DNA of 64,000 bases, taken from positions 1 to 64,000 of IMG/VR virus record IMGVR_UViG_3300045146_000214, one strand, 5' to 3'. Shown here one piece after another: positions 7,639 through 16,018 of this stretch. Below the pieces are notes generated by a model. It was not told the DNA's origin. It made no database searches and saw only the letters and a list, made by a program, of their open reading frames with translations. The translations under genes and the position numbers were made by a program. Source of the DNA: a virus. Positions within the stretch are counted from its first letter, which is position 1; each line of letters starts with the position of its first letter.

Positions 7639-8669
7639 ACCTCCCCTTTTTTACCCAAAAATATTAAATGTGAACGTTCTTTTTTAAGAATAAAATCACC
7701 AATGCGATAGGATATATTTTTTATAACATCATTAGAATAATATAGTAAATTTGTCTGGTCGCACCAAATTGAACTAAATCCATATTTCTTCAATCGTTTG
7801 CTCAACAAATCTTTATTAAACGACTGTAGGTGCTGCATTTTATGGAATATAGAGTTACATTCTGGACATATAATATTACTATCCGATAATTTTTCATTAT
7901 TCGGGACAGTTATAATAATAACTCCATTATTTTTTAATATTCTATTAATTTCATTAAGACATATATCTATTTTATCATTATCCATATGTTCAATGACTTC
8001 GATTAAAAATACCGCATCAAAAGTGTTGCTTGGATATGATAGTTCCCCGTCAGTAATCAATCTAGCATCTATAAAATTTTTATGTTGTTGATATTTTTGT
8101 AATACAAATTCCACTGATGTATTTGAATAATCACAAGCATACACCTTATTGTTATTCGACTTTAATAAATAATAGCATAGTGCACCATTCCCGCATCCAT
8201 AATCTAATATATTCCCACATACTGTAATTTTTTTATTGATAAAATTAATTATGGCATCTCCAACTTGTTCGGTGAAATATCCGCAGCTATGCATTGCCAT
8301 ATAGTTCCAAAAATTATTTATTTTTTCGTCACTCCATGTGACGCTGGATTGCAAAAATGAGTCTTTTGTATTGTTATCAATTTTATGACCATCAATTTTT
8401 TTGTTTAATTCATCAAGCCAATTACAATGTTCTGCCGAAACATCATTTTCTGCTCTTAATGCTCCTAACATCATAAATAATTTTGCGAATGCCCATACTC
8501 CTATAAGTGCCATCAATGCCAACACCCAAATTTTTATACTAATATTGAACTCATATAACTGCTTCTGTAGTTCACGCGAACTAATGTAAATAATCATTAG
8601 GGCAGAAAACCATCCCCAGCCGTAACTGAATACAGCTTTTTGCCGAGCTATAAATTTTAATATTTTCAT
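7635..8669 (-). CDS. Membrane-anchored class I SAM methyltransferase (fusion)
   Basis: A 344-aa protein. Residues 1-93 are the duplicated two-TM anchor; residues ~110-344 are a class I methyltransferase with ILDYGCGNGALCYY (motif I), VYACDYSNTSV (motif II), FDAVFLIEVIEHM (motif IV) and VIIITVPNN. After motif V come CPECNSIFHKMQHLQSF and KKYGF, a Cys/His element typical of methyltransferases in bacterial O-antigen and capsule loci. The anchor would place the enzyme at the cytoplasmic face of the membrane, where glycans are assembled. The start at MKILKF (8669) is conserved with the other anchor copy; a longer frame reads back into the Dam gene. First gene of the coupled operon with the glycosyltransferase, DUF362 and ATP-grasp genes. 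Confidence 0.8.
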   Translation of the reverse strand: MKILKFIARQKAVFSYGWGWFSALMIIYISSRELQKQLYEFNISIKIWVLALMALIGVWAFAKLFMMLGALRAENDVSAEHCNWLDELNKKIDGHKIDNNTKDSFLQSSVTWSDEKINNFWNYMAMHSCGYFTEQVGDAIINFINKKITVCGNILDYGCGNGALCYYLLKSNNNKVYACDYSNTSVEFVLQKYQQHKNFIDARLITDGELSYPSNTFDAVFLIEVIEHMDNDKIDICLNEINRILKNNGVIIITVPNNEKLSDSNIICPECNSIFHKMQHLQSFNKDLLSKRLKKYGFSSIWCDQTNLLYYSNDVIKNISYRIGDFILKKERSHLIFLGKKGEV

Positions 8670-8675
8670 TATCCA
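8390..8675. repeat. Direct repeat copy B: membrane-anchor cassette
   Basis: Partner of 3693-3978. Similarity ends abruptly at codon LNKKID on one side, where the methyltransferase domain begins, and at TGGATAATG on the other, where the Dam gene replaces the nrdJ tail present at copy A. The sharp edges mark recombination joints. Confidence 0.9.
8655..8675. repeat. 21-bp repeat flanking the Dam gene, left copy
   Basis: On the minus strand this is TGGATAATGAAAATATTAAA plus one A. It occurs again at 9560-9580 with one mismatch. The two copies bracket the Dam gene exactly, and removing the segment between them would recreate the nrdJ/TM junction seen at 3972. Confidence 0.75.
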
Positions 8676-8679
8676 TAAT

Positions 8680-9540
8680 TTAAAAGTTAAAAACAAGTGC
8701 CTCAACCACTGAGGTTCTGTTTCGAGTTTCTCCACCTACAAAATAAAAGTGGTCTTTTGTGACCATATTGAACTTACTCCAAAATTTCTTAATAAATGGA
8801 TTAATTCGATAAACGTCATGATGCCATGTTGAAAGAATAAATCGTGCTGGTGTTGATAAAAGCAAATTGAACAACATTTGCTCGTCTTTTTCTGACCAAC
8901 CACCATAATAATTAACACACCTTCCAATATATGGTGGGTCGCAATAAATAATATCGTTTTTTGTCGCCTGTAAAATAGATTGTTTAAAATCACCTACTAA
9001 GAAACTCCATTTTGGGTTAATAACGCAGGCGACATTGTTGACCTGATTAACTATCTTTGTAATATATGCTGGTGAAAAGCGATCTGGCTTCTTACAGAAA
9101 GGGACATTCCACTTTCCGTTACGGTTAAATCGCATTATTCCGTTAAACCCAGCGCGTGACAGAAATAGAAAATCTAACGGGTCATTTGATTGATTAAAAC
9201 GATCTCTGACTACTCGAAAATGCGCATAACCATTATCATGAGAGTTTTTAAGCAATGAACCTTCTCGCTCAAGATAATCGCGTACACTCCTTGACGTAAT
9301 TTTTAAATCTTTGATTTCGTTATAGAACTTAATAACATGTGGGTTAATATCACATAGTAACGCTTCTTGAAAGCCAGAGTTAAAAGCAACAACACCTGTA
9401 CCAAGAAATGGCTCAATCCAACGACCACGCACTGAAGGGGTTATAGATTTAATCCATGGCACCAGTTTTGTTTTGATGCCTTGACCCTTAATCGGCGGCG
9501 TAATTACACGTATTGTTTCGTTATTGTTTTCACAAGACAT
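8680..9540 (-). CDS. dam: D12-class N6-adenine DNA methyltransferase (Dam-like)
   Basis: A 286-aa protein with family motifs in the D12 order: PPIKGQGIKTKLV (motif X, residues 15-27), EPFLGTGVVAF (motif I, 43-53), LLCDINPHV (61-69), and DPPYIG (motif IV, 201-206). D12 enzymes methylate adenine N6, often in GATC, and can protect phage DNA from restriction. Target not determinable here. It sits between nrdJ and the TM-methyltransferase gene and is bracketed by 21-bp repeats, which suggests a later insertion. The weak ribosome site AAGG lies 5' of the start, inside a 14-codon frame (9530-9574, MKILKTLRPKTDVL) that seems to be the severed start of the original TM gene. Confidence 0.88.
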   Translation of the reverse strand: MSCENNNETIRVITPPIKGQGIKTKLVPWIKSITPSVRGRWIEPFLGTGVVAFNSGFQEALLCDINPHVIKFYNEIKDLKITSRSVRDYLEREGSLLKNSHDNGYAHFRVVRDRFNQSNDPLDFLFLSRAGFNGIMRFNRNGKWNVPFCKKPDRFSPAYITKIVNQVNNVACVINPKWSFLVGDFKQSILQATKNDIIYCDPPYIGRCVNYYGGWSEKDEQMLFNLLLSTPARFILSTWHHDVYRINPFIKKFWSKFNMVTKDHFYFVGGETRNRTSVVEALVFNF

Positions 9541-9559
9541 CGGTTTTTGGCCTTAGAGT

Positions 9560-9580
9560 TTTTAAGATTTTCATTATCCA
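9560..9580. repeat. 21-bp repeat flanking the Dam gene, right copy
   Basis: Second copy of the 8655-8675 repeat (one mismatch). It spans the nrdJ stop codon and an ATG that overlaps it (TAATG), the same arrangement as at 3970-3974. Confidence 0.75.
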
Positions 9581-11832
9581 CATTTCGAAAATCCGCATTG
9601 AGTGCAGACCGGACAACCATCTACGAATTTCATATCGCTTTCACATTGTGGGCATTTTCTTGAACACGCAGTCCCATCTTCAATATAACGCTTCAACACA
9701 CGCATAATGCCTTTATGAAAGCTATGTAAATCCTTGTTCGAGTCTTTCTCTAGTTGCTCAACAACAAAACGTATACTGGCACCATGACGTATCGCCAGTG
9801 AGATTAAGCGTGTTTGCGATCCATACGCATCATTATTAAACTGTGACACAATATCCTTGATGACTATTTCGTTATCCTGACCGCGATTAATGATCAAGTC
9901 ATATTTTGTTGTGTGCATCAGTTTGCGCTTCACAATAAATGCTTCTTTTACTGATGGTGAAACTTGTATATCTGCTGCTTTGCCTGCAAACACTTCATAA
10001 GGCCTCCCATCGTAAAGTCCAATAATAGCAATCCAATCTTCACCAGACTTGAAATGATAAATATGCGCAGGAAGATCAACTGGACGTTTAGGAGCATTCG
10101 TTGAAACAAATTTGTTTGCTGTTGTTCCGGTTGACAGAATGCTTTTCAGATTGCTATTAGGACGATATGTTGTGCATCCTTTACAACCAGATTGATACGC
10201 ATATGTGTACACGTTCTGAAACTGTTCAAAAGAAAAATCAGATGGAATGTTGATTGTTTTTGATATGCTTGAGTCAACCCATTTCTGCAATACGGCTTGA
10301 ATGTCAATATGCTGCTCTGGCGTTAAATCAGAAACAGTAGTAAAATATTTTGGCAGTGGCTTATTACCAAACTTATCTCGATACATCAATACTGCATAAT
10401 CATATACTGTTTGCTCAATTTCTTCTTCATTATTCGCTCGATACTTTCTCTTATACTCTAATGCAAATATCGGCTCAAGACCGCTGGACACATTGCCTGC
10501 ATACAACGATATTGTGCCGGTTGGAGCAATTGATGTTAAATGAGAATTGCGAATACCATTAGCTGCTATTGACTCCTTAACTGAATTCGATAACTTAGAA
10601 ACAAACTTGCTGTTTAGATACTTGTCCTTGTCATAAACAGGGAAACTACCTTTTTCAGATGCCAAAAGAGATGATGCCATATACGCTGTTTCAGTAATGG
10701 TTTTCATAATCTTATCGGCAACCTCCAGCGACTCTTTTGAGCCATATTTAATTCCCAGCATTGCAAGCACATCTGCCAGACCAGTAATACCAACACCCAT
10801 GCGTCGTTTATTTTTAGCTTCAGTTTCTTGCTGCTTTAATGGAAAATTGGTGATGTCAATAACGTTGTCTAAAAATCGAACAACTGTTGGCACGACTGAT
10901 TTAATTAAAGCGTAATCAATACCCGCATTGTCTGAAAATGGATTTTTGACGAACTTTGTAAGATTTAAAGAACCAAGCAGGCAATTAGAATTCGCCCCAA
11001 GGAGTTGTTCTCCACAAGGATTTGTCGTTGCTATAACTTCACAATAATTTAAATTATTCATTTCGTTAGCACGATCAATGAAAATCACGCCAGGTTCAGC
11101 ATAATCATATGTTGATTTGGTGATCCTATCCCACAAATACCGAGCATTAACAGTACGATATACCTTGCCATTAAATTTCAAATCAAAATCGCTATCATCC
11201 TTTACGGCCTTCATAAAAGCATCAGTAATCGCCACAGACAAATTAAAGTTTTTTAGTGACACATTATCTCGTTTCGCATCAATAAACAACTCAATATCTG
11301 GGTGGTCAATTCGTAATGCAGCTAACATGGCACCGCGCCTTGATCCAGCACTCATAATTGTTTTGCACATTGAGTCGAACATGTGCATAAAGCTAACTGG
11401 GCCGCTTGATTGCGCCTGGACACCAGACACATACTCACCTTGTGGACGAAGTGTGCTATAGTCCAAACCAATACCACCACCTTGTCGCTGTGTTAAAGCA
11501 GACTCAGTAAGAATTTTTAATATCCCCTCCATTGAGTCTTCGATAGTTCCCATGACATAACAATTATTCATGGTGGTCTTTTTTCTACCAGTTCCCGCAT
11601 TGGAAAGAATTCTTCCACCTGGCAAAAATTTGTAATCGCTAAGAATGTCATAAAACTTTGTAGACCATTCATCTTTATTCTTCTCATTGACAGCAATTGC
11701 ATTGGCAACTCTTTTCCATGTATCTTCGACAGTTACATCAATAGGATTGCCGTCTTTATCTTTAAGCCTGTATTTCAAATCCCAAATTTGATAGCTTAAT
11801 GTGTTCCCCGCAACAGTTTCAACATTATTCAT
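9574..11832 (-). CDS. nrdJ: Class II (B12-dependent) ribonucleotide reductase
   Basis: A 752-aa single-chain reductase that converts ribonucleotides to deoxyribonucleotides for phage DNA synthesis. Visible landmarks: FLPGGRILSNAGTG, NNCYVMG, RQGGGIGLDYS, the radical-site segment ATTNPCGEQLLG, SNCLLGSLNL, and SIAPTGTISLYAG. The C-terminus is a Cys-rich zinc ribbon and re-reduction tail (CSRKCPQC ... CPVCTQCGFSKCG). Length and motifs fit NrdJ, and no small (NrdB) subunit gene is present. It needs adenosylcobalamin, so the host must make or import B12. The start is preceded by AAAGGGC. The 86-bp upstream gap is too short for a cobalamin riboswitch. Its last ~105 bp are copied at 3972-4076. Confidence 0.93.
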   Translation of the reverse strand: MNNVETVAGNTLSYQIWDLKYRLKDKDGNPIDVTVEDTWKRVANAIAVNEKNKDEWSTKFYDILSDYKFLPGGRILSNAGTGRKKTTMNNCYVMGTIEDSMEGILKILTESALTQRQGGGIGLDYSTLRPQGEYVSGVQAQSSGPVSFMHMFDSMCKTIMSAGSRRGAMLAALRIDHPDIELFIDAKRDNVSLKNFNLSVAITDAFMKAVKDDSDFDLKFNGKVYRTVNARYLWDRITKSTYDYAEPGVIFIDRANEMNNLNYCEVIATTNPCGEQLLGANSNCLLGSLNLTKFVKNPFSDNAGIDYALIKSVVPTVVRFLDNVIDITNFPLKQQETEAKNKRRMGVGITGLADVLAMLGIKYGSKESLEVADKIMKTITETAYMASSLLASEKGSFPVYDKDKYLNSKFVSKLSNSVKESIAANGIRNSHLTSIAPTGTISLYAGNVSSGLEPIFALEYKRKYRANNEEEIEQTVYDYAVLMYRDKFGNKPLPKYFTTVSDLTPEQHIDIQAVLQKWVDSSISKTINIPSDFSFEQFQNVYTYAYQSGCKGCTTYRPNSNLKSILSTGTTANKFVSTNAPKRPVDLPAHIYHFKSGEDWIAIIGLYDGRPYEVFAGKAADIQVSPSVKEAFIVKRKLMHTTKYDLIINRGQDNEIVIKDIVSQFNNDAYGSQTRLISLAIRHGASIRFVVEQLEKDSNKDLHSFHKGIMRVLKRYIEDGTACSRKCPQCESDMKFVDGCPVCTQCGFSKCG

Positions 11833-11918
11833 ATCAAAGCCCTTTTAGATGTTAAAAATTATTGTTTTTTCTACGCTTAATATACGAAATTTTGTTTTGC
11901 AGCAACAAACATTTTTTA

Positions 11919-12662
11919 CTACTTCTTGTAACAAAATGCACAATTATGAGCATATTCACAATACTTACAAAGGAACCCAGGCTTTGCCTCAAATATTTTC
12001 TTTTCTCGTATTTCCTTTATCTTAGAATACACACCATATGAAAAAAAGCCAGTCTCTTTCTTTGATAATACAACTGGCTTCGATAACGTGTTGTTCCGAA
12101 TGTAAAAAATTCTTGCCGATATACTATGGTTGCCAAACAGCCCATTGCTCTTCAATGCCATAAGAAGATAGCTTTGAAGCTGAAACTTAAATCGTATATC
12201 ATTTTCACTTTTAGCGCTTTTATAGTCAACAATCTCATAGTGTTCATTGTCATACGTATAAATCAAATCTGCAATACCGCGCATCATTGAAAACTCATCT
12301 AGAGTATACGTCAAATATTTTTCTTCAAAAACAGTCTTAGCATTATTCAATATATTTGTCTTGAACTCAACAATATTACCAACAACCTTTTGTATTTCCT
12401 TCATTTTATCAGCATACACATCAGCACTATATGATATACCCTTAAACGCTTCGGCGATTAGCTCATCAACGTTTGCGCCAATTTTATACTTCTCTGCAAT
12501 AGTGTGAAACGCCTTACCTTCATGTGTTTCAATATTATCCGGCTCCACACCAGTTTCGCCGTCAATGTATCTTCTTTTATAACGAAACGGACACTGTTCA
12601 AATGTTTTAAGTTTAGACGGAGAGAAATCTTCTTTTTTGACATTACCAAAAACTGTTACCAT
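11919..12662 (-). CDS. PD-(D/E)XK nuclease with Cas4/RecB-type Cys cluster
   Basis: A 247-aa protein with the RecB/AddB/Cas4 layout: SPSKLKTFEQCPFRYKRRY (first Cys, residue 24), HEGKAFHTIAEKY, MMRGIADLIY (catalytic Asp), YEIVDYKSAK (D-x-K core), FQLQSYLLMAL (Q-x-x-x-Y motif), and a C-terminal CKYCEYAHNC triple. Four such cysteines usually hold a 4Fe-4S cluster, and the family degrades DNA ends as a 5'-3' exonuclease. It overlaps the polymerase stop by 7 nt (ATGGTAA), so it is co-translated with dnaE. Probable role in end processing during recombination-dependent replication or in host DNA breakdown. Confidence 0.82.
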   Translation of the reverse strand: MVTVFGNVKKEDFSPSKLKTFEQCPFRYKRRYIDGETGVEPDNIETHEGKAFHTIAEKYKIGANVDELIAEAFKGISYSADVYADKMKEIQKVVGNIVEFKTNILNNAKTVFEEKYLTYTLDEFSMMRGIADLIYTYDNEHYEIVDYKSAKSENDIRFKFQLQSYLLMALKSNGLFGNHSISARIFYIRNNTLSKPVVLSKKETGFFSYGVYSKIKEIREKKIFEAKPGFLCKYCEYAHNCAFCYKK

Positions 12663-15600
12663 AGCGACATTTCCATTTGTAGTGTATGGCCAATTAATGC
12701 TTTATTGTCTGTATTTGTAGCACTCAATTGACCGTATTTTATATTACCTGATAATTCGTTGACTATAGATGTGTCCTTAACCGCACTGACAAATTGAACA
12801 AATCCATTGTTTTTTGAGACAACACACCGTATAATGTCACCCGCAGTAATATTGTCTTTCTCAAACTCTTCTAACTCCCATACAAAAATATTAAAAGAGC
12901 CACCATCTACTATAATCATCTTATAGGGTTTGTTCTTTTTTGTTTTCTTACTAATGATGTCTTTCACTCGAAACGCAATTTCATATTTTCCGCTTTCATT
13001 ACTGGCAACATATTGTAATGTATGATGTGCTTTGATAGCTGATACCTTGTCCAACATGTCAAAGTTAATTCCGATTAAATCCTTTTCAATGTTAAGCAAT
13101 TCATTAACAGAGAAGTTTTCGACCTTATCTTTTGTGCTTGTCATTATTTTATACGCTTGCCACATATCATTTCGACCAATATTGAATACATCACATGCAC
13201 CGCAAAATATCAAGGAAAATACACTCGCCTTATTAAACTTATTGATAATCGTAAAATCAATAAAGTTCTTGAATGTTTTGAAGTGTGATTTCTTATTGAC
13301 CAATTGCAGCAAATCTTTTGACATAATACCTTTGATGTAGCGCAGGCCATAGCGGATGTGGTATTGCTCGTCAAGAATAAATTGCTCAGAAGGATTGTTT
13401 ATATCTGGTGGCAGCACAGAAATTGGATATAACACGGTTTCCCCATTAACGTGAAATGGAAGTTTTTTGTTATTAATATTATTGATAACCTCACTAATCT
13501 TGTCAATGTTCTTGTCGCCAAGGTTGTTTAACACACTGGTGTAGAATTCAAAGCCATAGTAATATTTCAACCACATGTCAAAATCAGCAATAATGGAATA
13601 GCATACTGCATGAGCACGACAGAACGCATATTCGGAAAGACGTTCCATTTCATCCCATAATCTGTTTGCTTCGACACTGCCAATTTTCTCTGTGGCATTT
13701 GAAATGAACTTATCTTTGTATTTTTTAACTGAAACAATGTCTGATTTTTTAATAAGCAGCTTTCTTACTTTATTTGCCTCTTTTGAGGAAAAATCACCAA
13801 TTTGCATACACAACTGCATACATTGTTCTTGGAAGATGATAATACCATACGAGTCACCAAGAATTGGTTGTAACTTTTCATGAAGCGTATAACGCTCTTG
13901 TCCCGTTGCTCTACGAATGTATGTTTCCGTTGAACCATAGCGAATTGTTGCCGGTCTCAAAATACTATTTAACGCAACCAAATGTTCAAAGTTACTTGGC
14001 TTCAATCTACTCAATATCGGTTTCGCAGTGTTCGTTCCAAACTGAAAAATACAATCATACCCATTATCAGTTGTGTTGGCATAATTAAAAACATCCTTAT
14101 CGTCTATACCACAGTCTCTATAGATGTCAATATCAACAGCATTACCATTACTGTTTTTAACAATAAATGGTGGAAGAACATTTTTTCCGTTTTTAGCTTC
14201 ATAACATTTTCGAAACTTGCGTATAAGCGACAAGGAGTCGTCAATTACTTGAACGTTGGTGACGCGCAATAAATCATATTTGTAATAACCAAGGTCTGAG
14301 AGTGTGTCACCATCCCAACCGGACACAATTGTATCGTTATAATGGTAATATGGGATAAGATCACCAAGTGGTGTGTTTTTGTCGCCAATTACAACACCCG
14401 CCGGATGTTTACCGCTTGAGCGATATGTGCCATGCAGTGTATCAAGTATAGAAATATCCTCTACCAGTTCAGATATTTTCCTATACATGTTAGGGCACAC
14501 TTCTTCTAGGTGAAAAAAATCTAAATGCTCATAGTCATTTTCAATTTCCTTGGTAAGCTCATTCGCCTCCATAAAGGGAACATTATAAAACCTTAGAATG
14601 TCCTTAATGACCGATTTCCACTTGTATTCTTGTAACGTTCCAATTGGTATGCTGTTGGGATATTTTTCATAGATGTATTTTTTGACATGCTCATGCACAT
14701 TCTGAGCAAAATCCAAGTCAACATCTGGGCCAGAGCCAGACTCAATTTTTGACTCATCTAAAAATCTCTCAAACAAAAGATTGTGCTTTATCGGATCAAT
14801 TTCTGTAATGCCAAGACAATACAACACCAATGATGCTGCTGCACTACCACGGCCTGGAGCCATGCTGGTAACGCCATAGTTTTTCTTTGTCCAACTTACG
14901 AAGTCGTATAAAACGTCAATGTAACTATCAATCTTAAGTTTTTTAATGACTTCCATTTCATACGCAATTCTGTCTCTGTATTGTGCAATATCGGCAATAC
15001 CACGTATTTTTGCCCCTTTTATTACTTCTGCTACAAGGTCTTCAAAATTTGTTTCTTTTGGCCTTGGAATATTTGAGACGATATTAGGTATGAAATTCCC
15101 AACTCTCTCAACAAATATTTTCCTATTGTTCTCTATCGCTTCATCAAATACTTTATCGGTAAATAATTCAGTTTTGAGATTGTTGTTCCAATATGTTCGT
15201 AATTCATCATATGTTTTAAAGTATGTTTCTTTGCACGTCTCTTCAACATATTTGATTGACTTAGCATTCTTCTCTTGCCGTTCTTGAATATCCTGTAATG
15301 TAAGGTTCTCTCGCAGCGCATGAAGAATATAAGACGCTTGCCAATCCGACTTTTTAACAAAGTGGATGTCATTTGAAATAACACAAGGAATTGACAGCTT
15401 TTTAGAAAGCATAATCAATGCATCGTTATATTCGCACACATTATCAACATCAACAGCGGTCAATTCTAAAAAGAAGTTCTCGCCAAAGATTTTTTTATAC
15501 TTCTTCGCATAGGCAATCGCTTCTTCAATGTTGTTTTTACGATATGATTTACCGATCAGCCCACCAATACAAGCAGAAGTTATTATCAATCCATCCTTAT

Positions 15601-16018
15601 GCTGCTTAATTTTCTCGGTTGTGATGAGAGGTTTGTTATAGAAGTTATCAGCGGAAAACGCCACAATATTCATAAGATTTTTGTAGCCAGCGGCATTATA
15701 CGCTATAAGAATAAGGTGACGAACAGACTCGGAGTATAGTTTCTTCGCCAGTTCCGAGTCTTTATTATCTCGTGCCTTTAGAATATCGTTGAGGTTGTCA
15801 CAAACATATGCCTCAATACCAGCTACAGGAATGATATTGTTTTCTTTGCACTTGAAATACAAATCAGCAAATGAATTAATATTGCCGTGTTCCGTAATAC
15901 ACACATGCGAAATGTTGTTTTCTTTATGAACCCTAACAACATCTTCTACGTTACAGATGGCGTCACCAACAGACCCTTTTGAAGTATGTTGGTGAAAGTT
16001 GTAAAACAATTTGTTCAT
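12656..16018 (-). CDS. dnaE: DNA polymerase III alpha subunit (DnaE type)
   Basis: An 1120-aa replicative polymerase of the bacterial C family. An N-terminal PHP domain starts FHQHTSKGS and contains ITEHGN. The palm holds PGRGSAAASLVLYCLG and the catalytic acidic segment GPDVDLDF. QEQCMQLCMQIGDF and AFCRAHAVCYSIIADFDMWL are the finger helices that bind incoming nucleotide. A C-terminal OB-fold (IIVDGGSFNIFVWELEEF) ends the protein. No separate epsilon exonuclease or beta clamp is in the window; proofreading could come from the PHP domain. It overlaps the ClpP-like gene by 1 nt (TAATG). Family C polymerases replace the T4 family B enzyme in some large phages. Confidence 0.93.
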   Translation of the reverse strand: MNKLFYNFHQHTSKGSVGDAICNVEDVVRVHKENNISHVCITEHGNINSFADLYFKCKENNIIPVAGIEAYVCDNLNDILKARDNKDSELAKKLYSESVRHLILIAYNAAGYKNLMNIVAFSADNFYNKPLITTEKIKQHKDGLIITSACIGGLIGKSYRKNNIEEAIAYAKKYKKIFGENFFLELTAVDVDNVCEYNDALIMLSKKLSIPCVISNDIHFVKKSDWQASYILHALRENLTLQDIQERQEKNAKSIKYVEETCKETYFKTYDELRTYWNNNLKTELFTDKVFDEAIENNRKIFVERVGNFIPNIVSNIPRPKETNFEDLVAEVIKGAKIRGIADIAQYRDRIAYEMEVIKKLKIDSYIDVLYDFVSWTKKNYGVTSMAPGRGSAAASLVLYCLGITEIDPIKHNLLFERFLDESKIESGSGPDVDLDFAQNVHEHVKKYIYEKYPNSIPIGTLQEYKWKSVIKDILRFYNVPFMEANELTKEIENDYEHLDFFHLEEVCPNMYRKISELVEDISILDTLHGTYRSSGKHPAGVVIGDKNTPLGDLIPYYHYNDTIVSGWDGDTLSDLGYYKYDLLRVTNVQVIDDSLSLIRKFRKCYEAKNGKNVLPPFIVKNSNGNAVDIDIYRDCGIDDKDVFNYANTTDNGYDCIFQFGTNTAKPILSRLKPSNFEHLVALNSILRPATIRYGSTETYIRRATGQERYTLHEKLQPILGDSYGIIIFQEQCMQLCMQIGDFSSKEANKVRKLLIKKSDIVSVKKYKDKFISNATEKIGSVEANRLWDEMERLSEYAFCRAHAVCYSIIADFDMWLKYYYGFEFYTSVLNNLGDKNIDKISEVINNINNKKLPFHVNGETVLYPISVLPPDINNPSEQFILDEQYHIRYGLRYIKGIMSKDLLQLVNKKSHFKTFKNFIDFTIINKFNKASVFSLIFCGACDVFNIGRNDMWQAYKIMTSTKDKVENFSVNELLNIEKDLIGINFDMLDKVSAIKAHHTLQYVASNESGKYEIAFRVKDIISKKTKKNKPYKMIIVDGGSFNIFVWELEEFEKDNITAGDIIRCVVSKNNGFVQFVSAVKDTSIVNELSGNIKYGQLSATNTDNKALIGHTLQMEMSLW

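Noticed and set aside
3283-9574. Insertion sequence or transposon carrying the accessory island
   Set aside because: No transposase, integrase or terminal inverted repeats. The repeats are direct copies of phage gene ends, so homologous or illegitimate recombination explains the structure better.
11833-11918. Cobalamin riboswitch ahead of the B12-dependent reductase
   Set aside because: The gap is only 86 bp and AT-rich, far too short for a B12 aptamer, and no B12-box-like sequence is visible.
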